A program made the position numbers and the translations under genes. A stretch of DNA of 10,244 bases. Origin: Bog-159 sp050011755 (GTDB taxonomy: Bacteria; Acidobacteriota; Terriglobia; Bryobacterales; Bryobacteraceae). Of the stretch, positions 6,635 through 10,244 are shown piece by piece. A model generated the notes under the pieces. It did not search any database. It worked only from the letters and a program-made list of their open reading frames with translations, and was not told the origin of the DNA. Each line of letters begins with the position of its first letter. Positions within the stretch are counted from its first letter, which is position 1. The stretch is from the NCBI GenBank assembly GCA_050011755.1, contig JBEKIM010000244.1:1-10244 (forward strand), written 5' to 3'.

Positions 6635-6734
6635 GTGGGGCGGCCAATCTTGGCCCGGGTTCCCCGCTGGGGGCGGCTTTCCAGCCGGCTTAGCCGCCTG
6701 AAAAGGCGGCTGCGGGCATGATTGCCCGCCCCAC
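6635..6734. repeat. 100-bp imperfect inverted-repeat element
   Basis: The ends are inverted repeats of each other: GTGGGGCGGCCAATC at the left and the complement of GTGGGGCGGGCAATC at the right, 18 of 21 bases matching over 6635-6655 against 6714-6734. An inner perfect hairpin has stem AGCCGCCT (6692-6699), loop GAAA and stem AGGCGGCT (6704-6711). It sits between two convergent genes. No transposase ORF fits inside, so it is a REP/MITE-like palindromic unit or a structured bidirectional 3' end. The rest of the 6491-6766 gap shows nothing else. Confidence 0.65.
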
Positions 6735-6766
6735 GGTGAGTTTTCACCCGCATCCGCGGGGGCTGG

Positions 6767-8845
6767 TTATTCGCCCAGCAGCTCCTGCAGTACGCGCTGC
6801 GCTCCGTATAGCTTGCGCAACGCTTCGGTCATGCCTCCGGTGTGCACCGCAACGGCGCGATTGGCCGTGGCGTCGTAAACGAAGTCGCCGACCAGCGATT
6901 CGATATTGCCGTCGAAGATCAGCCCCACGATGTCGGCGTTCCGGTTGATGACGGGCGAACCGGAGTTGCCGCCGATGATGTCGTTGGTGGTGACGAAATC
7001 GAGCGGCGTCGCCAGATCCAGCTTTTCGCGGTTTTCCTTGTAGCGCGAGGGCAGGTAGAACGGGCCTTCGAAATCGAAGCTGGTGGCGCGATCGTAGAGA
7101 CCGTAGAAGGTCGTTTTATAGGGCGCCTCGGTGCCATTCATGGGATAACCCTTCACCTGGCCGTACGAGAGCCGCAGCGTAAAGGTAGCATCCGGATAAG
7201 TGCTCTTGCCGTAGGCGGCGAAGCGTGCCTTGCCCAGCTTCTCGCCGGCTTCCTCCTCCACGCTCTGGATATTGTCTTCCTGCCACTTGATCATTTCGCG
7301 GCGCAGGGGATCGAGCTTGCGCTGCAACACGACCATGGGATCGGTGGAAGCCTCCACCGCGGCCTCGCCGCCCTCCACGAGTTGCTTGCGGTATGCCGGA
7401 TCGGCCATCTTGGTGCCGTTCACCAGTTCCGTGGCCGCTTCCTTCGGCGAGCGGCCGTTGAGTACGATCTTCAGGAAGGGATCGTTCGGCCCCAGGGCGG
7501 CTACGTCCGCCTCAAGGGCGCCGGTCATGCGCGCGATTTCCATGGCGGGATAGATGGGGGCGCGGGAGAACAGGCGGAATCGCATGGACTCCAGTTGCGC
7601 GTCATGATAGCCGGGCAGGCGCTGGCCATCCGGCTTCTTGATTTCGGCGACATAGTCCACGATCGTGGCGGCGGTGCTGGCGAGTTGCGAATCGGTGCTG
7701 CGGAAGAACTGTTCGTTCACTCGCGCGGCGGCTTTGTGGGTGGCTTCGGCGATGGCATCCCACGCGCCGCCATACTCCCGTTTCCACTCCGGATTGGCCA
7801 TCACCTTGGCCTTGAAATCTTCTTCGTACTGACGTTTCTTGTCCATCACGTGCTTGTCGAGCAGTCCGGTATAGCGGCCGTCGAGCGCTTTCACGCTGTT
7901 CTGGAGGCCGAAGATATTGGAAGCCACCTGGCGTTCCTGCTCTACGCCCTGTGCGCCATATTGCTGCAGGATGGCGATGCGGTTCTTGAGCAGCTTGATG
8001 ATGGTGGGCTCGATATGATCGCGCTCGAATTCGAGCTGCGCCATGGTATCCAGGCGCTGCGTGCTGCCGGGATGCCCCGGTACGAACACCAGTTCGTCGT
8101 TGCCGGCGCCTTTAGGATTCCACTTCAGAAAGTCTTTGGTGTCGATGGGCTTGCCGTTTTCGTACACGCGGAACAGCGCCATATCCAGGTCATAGCGCGG
8201 ATAGGTGAAATTGTCCGGATCGCCGCCGAAGAAAGCCGCCTGGTCTTCGGGCGCAAACACCAGCCGCACGTCGGTGTACTTCTTATAACGGTAGAGCCAG
8301 TATTCGCCGCCTTGATAGAGCGTGACCACGTCCGAGCGCAAGCCGGTCTTGTCCAGGCTCTCGCGCTCGATCTGGGCGATGATGGCTTTGCGCTTGGCGA
8401 ATTCTTCCTCGGGCGTCTTGGTTCCCTTCAGCGCCGCTTGCACGGTGGGGGTGACGTCCTCCATCGACATCAGCACGTTCACTTCGAGGTCCGGCGACTT
8501 CATCTCCTCTTCGGGAGTGGCCGCGTAGAATCCCGATTTGACGAAATCGTGCTCGGCGGTGGAGTTCTTTTGCAGTTGTCCGCGCGCCACGTGATGATTC
8601 GTCAGCAGCAGGCCGTGCGCGCTGACGAAGGAGCCCGAGCCGCCGTCATTCAGCCGCACGCAGGAGAGGCGCACGTGGTCCAGCCACTGCTGGGTCGGTG
8701 TGAAATGATACTTCTCCTCTAACTGTTTGGTGGGTGGATTGTCGAATGTCCACATGCCTTCGTCCGCGCACAGGGGCAGGCAGGCCGCGAGCAGGCCGCC
8801 GGAGAGAAGAGCCGCGGCGTGGCGGCGTAGTTTGAACGTATACAT
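6767..8845 (-). CDS. S46-family dipeptidyl-peptidase (DPP7/DPP11 type serine exopeptidase)
   Basis: A 692-residue exported peptidase that removes dipeptides from peptide N-termini, feeding amino-acid catabolism in the periplasm. The N-terminus has a signal peptide (residues 1-28, KLRRHAAALLSGGLL core, ADEGMW start of the mature chain). The trypsin-like catalytic triad is seen: H85 in LLLTNHHVARG, D221 in YDLDMALFRVYENGKP and S628 in GGNSGSPVIN. Other S46 blocks are DGGSGSFVS (67-75), AAFFGGDPDNFTYPRYD (203-219) and DELVFVPGHPGSTQR. A large helical insert between Asp and Ser, typical of the family, is present. The S1-pocket residue separating DPP7 from DPP11 preference cannot be called by eye. 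LAAC at 19-22 resembles a lipobox, so lipoprotein anchoring is an alternative to signal peptidase I cleavage. The start is ATG 8845; a GGGAG box lies 11 nt upstream. Confidence 0.93.
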   Translation of the reverse strand: MYTFKLRRHAAALLSGGLLAACLPLCADEGMWTFDNPPTKQLEEKYHFTPTQQWLDHVRLSCVRLNDGGSGSFVSAHGLLLTNHHVARGQLQKNSTAEHDFVKSGFYAATPEEEMKSPDLEVNVLMSMEDVTPTVQAALKGTKTPEEEFAKRKAIIAQIERESLDKTGLRSDVVTLYQGGEYWLYRYKKYTDVRLVFAPEDQAAFFGGDPDNFTYPRYDLDMALFRVYENGKPIDTKDFLKWNPKGAGNDELVFVPGHPGSTQRLDTMAQLEFERDHIEPTIIKLLKNRIAILQQYGAQGVEQERQVASNIFGLQNSVKALDGRYTGLLDKHVMDKKRQYEEDFKAKVMANPEWKREYGGAWDAIAEATHKAAARVNEQFFRSTDSQLASTAATIVDYVAEIKKPDGQRLPGYHDAQLESMRFRLFSRAPIYPAMEIARMTGALEADVAALGPNDPFLKIVLNGRSPKEAATELVNGTKMADPAYRKQLVEGGEAAVEASTDPMVVLQRKLDPLRREMIKWQEDNIQSVEEEAGEKLGKARFAAYGKSTYPDATFTLRLSYGQVKGYPMNGTEAPYKTTFYGLYDRATSFDFEGPFYLPSRYKENREKLDLATPLDFVTTNDIIGGNSGSPVINRNADIVGLIFDGNIESLVGDFVYDATANRAVAVHTGGMTEALRKLYGAQRVLQELLGE

Positions 8846-8880
8846 GTCTCAGAAAACTCCCGGATTTAAGTCTATTTTTC

Positions 8881-8886
8881 ATTATA
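8881..8886 (-). promoter_or_regulatory. Probable -10 element of the S46 peptidase gene
   Basis: The minus strand reads a perfect TATAAT about 35 nt before the ATG. The hexamer 17 bp upstream (CTACCC) is a poor -35, so either an activator or a relaxed promoter is implied. Confidence 0.4.
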
Positions 8887-8911
8887 CGGCTGAAAGCGGG
8901 AAAGGGTAGTT

Positions 8912-8923
8912 TCGGATATCCGA
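8912..8923. promoter_or_regulatory. Perfect 12-bp palindrome between divergent genes
   Basis: TCGGATATCCGA is its own reverse complement and lies in the 117-bp gap between the divergently transcribed S46 peptidase and small-protein genes, upstream of the likely -10 elements on both sides (TATAAT minus; TACAAT at 8937-8942 plus). This is a plausible dimeric operator site, but no regulator is known. Confidence 0.35.
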
Positions 8924-8951
8924 CTCTTATAGATGTTACAATTGCGCGCTT

Positions 8952-8956
8952 GGGAG
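8952..8956 (+). promoter_or_regulatory. Shine-Dalgarno GGGAG deciding the ATG 8963 start
   Basis: GGGAG ends 6 nt before ATG 8963. The upstream in-frame ATG 8933 has no RBS and would fall inside the likely promoter (TACAAT 8937-8942), so ATG 8963 is preferred. Confidence 0.6.
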
Positions 8957-8962
8957 CGACAC

Positions 8963-9187
8963 ATGCATGACGACAGCGTTTTTCTGCGCAATCTGCTGGG
9001 CAAGCGGGTGCGGATCGTAGCCGTGGATGAGGATGACTTGCCGCCGTTGACCTTGCGGGAGGTTTCCAGCCTGGGAGTGGTGGCCGAAGATTCGACGGGC
9101 GCGCATTTCTATCCCTGGACCGAGATTGTAGAAATCAGTCCGTCGAAGAACGGCAGCGGGACCGTGGACTGGGCGCCGCTGGCGTAG
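8963..9187 (+). CDS. Small conserved-looking protein, possibly Sm/SH3-like barrel
   Basis: This 74-residue cytoplasmic protein has no signal peptide or membrane segment. The sequence alternates short hydrophobic strands with charged turns: LLGKRVRIVAVDEDD (10-24), LTLREVSSLGVVAED (29-43), GAHFYPWTEIVEIS (46-59). That pattern of five or so strands, ending in a PW..I..I strand, recalls small Sm/SH3-like barrels, but this is an inference and I do not recognise the family. It is preceded by GGGAG at good spacing and is divergent from the S46 peptidase. It is followed 12 bp later by a hairpin repeat (9200-9221) that may protect or end the transcript. An alternative in-frame start at 8933 would add ten residues. 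Confidence 0.65.
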   Translation: MHDDSVFLRNLLGKRVRIVAVDEDDLPPLTLREVSSLGVVAEDSTGAHFYPWTEIVEISPSKNGSGTVDWAPLA

Positions 9188-9199
9188 ACTGCCCGCGCA

Positions 9200-9221
9200 G
9201 GCGGGACTTAAAAATCCCGCC
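9200..9221. repeat. Hairpin repeat GGCGGGA...TCCCGCC after the small gene
   Basis: The arms GGCGGGA and TCCCGCC (7 bp, extendable inwards with one mismatch) surround an A-rich centre. It resembles the inner hairpin of the 9259-9351 element and lies 12 bp after the stop codon at 9187, where it could serve as a 3' stabiliser or weak terminator. Confidence 0.6.
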
Positions 9222-9258
9222 CTGGAGTTTGGACTTTCTCGTGATGACTGGCCGCAGC

Positions 9259-9351
9259 CCGTGGCGCACGCTTCAGCGTGCTGCGGCGGACTTCAGCCCG
9301 CCGTAAGCGGGACTTAAAAGTCCCGCCGGCACGCTGAAGCGTGCGCCACGG
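9259..9351. repeat. 93-bp palindromic element with perfect 23-bp terminal inverted repeats
   Basis: Positions 9259-9281 and 9329-9351 are perfect reverse complements over 23 bp (left arm starting CCGTGGCGCACGCTTCAGCG). Inside, 9307-9326 is a second hairpin with 9-bp arms (GCGGGACTT / AAGTCCCGC) and an AA loop. The right half matches the copy at 5642-5684 at 41 of 43 bases. It contains no ORF of its own and ends 28 bp before the DUF4062 gene start. It is best seen as a REP/BIME- or MITE-like unit. Confidence 0.8.
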
Positions 9352-9367
9352 TCTAGTAGAATCGGAC

Positions 9368-9373
9368 GAGAGG
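9368..9373 (+). promoter_or_regulatory. Shine-Dalgarno GAGAGG for the DUF4062 gene
   Basis: GAGAGG ends 6 nt before ATG 9380. It favours that start over an upstream in-frame GTG at 9341, which lies inside the repeat arm. Confidence 0.55.
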
Positions 9374-9379
9374 CGCGCC

Positions 9380-10244
9380 ATGCCCATGTCTGTCCGCAAA
9401 GTCTTCCTGAGTTCCACGGGCGCCGATCTGCGCACTTACCGGGATGCCGTATCCATCGCGCTGCAGAAGCTGGACGGCTGGAAATGCGTCCGCATGGAGG
9501 ATTTCGGAGCCCGCGATTGGGATGTGGACGCGTTCTGCCAAAAGGAGGTGAAGGATTGCCACCTGTTCATCGGCGTGATCGGGCACCGTTTTGGCGAGGG
9601 GCCCGAGGGACGAGAGCATCCTACACACAGCGGGAGTATGATGCGGCTGTTGACGCGAAGATCCCTCGCTTGCTGTTTCTGGCGCCGGAGGATTTTCCGG
9701 TGCCGGCCAATCTGCGCGAGCCAGGGTGGAAACTGGACGCGCAGGACGCATTCCGGCAAGCCATCCGGAATGAAAAACGCATCGTTTCGACCGGTTTCAC
9801 CAGCCCGCACGAGCTGACCACCCAGATTGTCACGGCGATCCGCAATTGGGAGCGCGAATTGACGGGCGAAACGCGCGCCGATCCCACGCGCTACCTGCAG
9901 GAACTGTGGCGGGAGACGCGGCACATCGCCATCCGTGGGCTGAAGGTCGGCAACGAATCCGCGCACCAATTCGATATTGACCAACTCTATACGCCGCTCA
10001 CCACCGTGCTCGTGGGCGTCGAGCGCAAGGAAGGGCCGGCCGAGCGCGAGGCGGTCCCTTTGCAACAGGCGCTCGTGGATCCGCGCGTGGTGCTGGTGGG
10101 CGACCCCGGCGCGGGCAAATCCACGTTCCTGCGGCGCATCGCCTTCGCCGCCTGCGAAACGCTGCTCGGCAAGAACGCCCTGGCCGCCGAGGAAATGCTG
10201 CCGAAGCCTTGCCCGTTTCCGGTGCTGATCCCGGCGGCCGGCCT
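9380..10244 (+). pseudogene. DUF4062-NACHT (STAND-type) NTPase gene, frameshifted and cut off by the window end
   Basis: Residues 1-79 (9380-9616) carry a clear DUF4062 start: VRKVFLSSTGADLRTYRDAV (5-24), then EDFGARDWDV, CQKEV, CHLFIGVIGHRFGEGPEG. At 9614-9617 the frame breaks. Reading from 9616 in the next frame continues the domain with ASYTQREYDAAVDAKIPRLL, then PEDFPVPANLREPGW, and stays open to the window end, whereas the original frame becomes non-family sequence and stops at 9817. One missing base (GAGGCA expected, GAGCA seen) restores a single protein. About 240 residues in comes a Walker A P-loop, GDPGAGKST (10099-10125), opening a NACHT-type ATPase, preceded by a linker. DUF4062-NACHT proteins are large signal-transducing ATPases often linked to conflict or antiviral defence. 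The rest lies beyond 10244. A sequencing error could explain the shift. Confidence 0.78.

Noticed and set aside
6842..8722. A 626-codon open frame on the plus strand opposite the S46 peptidase gene
   Set aside because: It is the antisense shadow of a high-GC gene whose own product has a full catalytic triad and family motifs; the antisense protein has a His/Gly/Val-rich composition typical of such shadows and no RBS.
1..10244. CRISPR arrays, tRNA or rRNA genes
   Set aside because: No regularly spaced direct repeats, no cloverleaf-like segment and no rRNA-like sequence were seen on reading the window; the repeats present are inverted and irregularly spaced.

Overview
The window is high-GC bacterial DNA from an unidentified genome. 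Three features suggest a soil acidobacterium of the Solibacter/Bryobacter type: an S46 dipeptidyl-peptidase, a secreted PQQ-like beta-propeller protein with an N-terminus of the kind I associate with acidobacteria, and many small palindromic intergenic repeats. That placement is an inference from gene style; no rRNA or other phylogenetic marker was compared.

Layout. (1) Positions 1-1327 hold a duplicated RES/Xre-type toxin-antitoxin locus. The first copy is decayed: the antitoxin's DNA-binding part is broken and the toxin is reduced to frame-scattered pieces. The second copy keeps a short antitoxin (GTG start, strong RBS) that overlaps an intact RES toxin by a TGATG junction. (2) Positions 1390-3957 on the minus strand hold hemB followed 39 bp later by the beta-propeller protein. 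(3) From about 4044 a strong sigma-70-type promoter drives a 46-residue Cys/His acidic protein, followed by serS. (4) Positions 5617-5968 hold a dispersed palindromic repeat, a stretch with no recognisable content, and a consensus promoter leading to a secreted cytochrome P460-like monohaem protein (5969-6490). (5) A 100-bp imperfect inverted-repeat element lies between the convergent P460 and S46 peptidase genes. (6) The S46 peptidase (minus) and a small, possibly Sm/SH3-like protein (plus) diverge from a region with a perfect 12-bp palindrome. (7) From 9188 come more palindromic repeats, then a DUF4062-NACHT STAND-type protein that carries an apparent 1-nt frameshift near 9614-9617 and runs off the window just after its P-loop.

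How the genes relate: hemB (tetrapyrrole synthesis) and serS (serine charging) are housekeeping. The P460 protein, S46 peptidase and propeller protein are all predicted to be exported, and the first uses haem. The two ends of the window are conflict-type loci (toxin-antitoxin; STAND NTPase), and both show decay. The most noteworthy signals are the half-decayed toxin-antitoxin tandem, the frameshifted DUF4062-NACHT gene, the small Cys/His protein with its own strong promoter, and two kinds of palindromic intergenic repeat.
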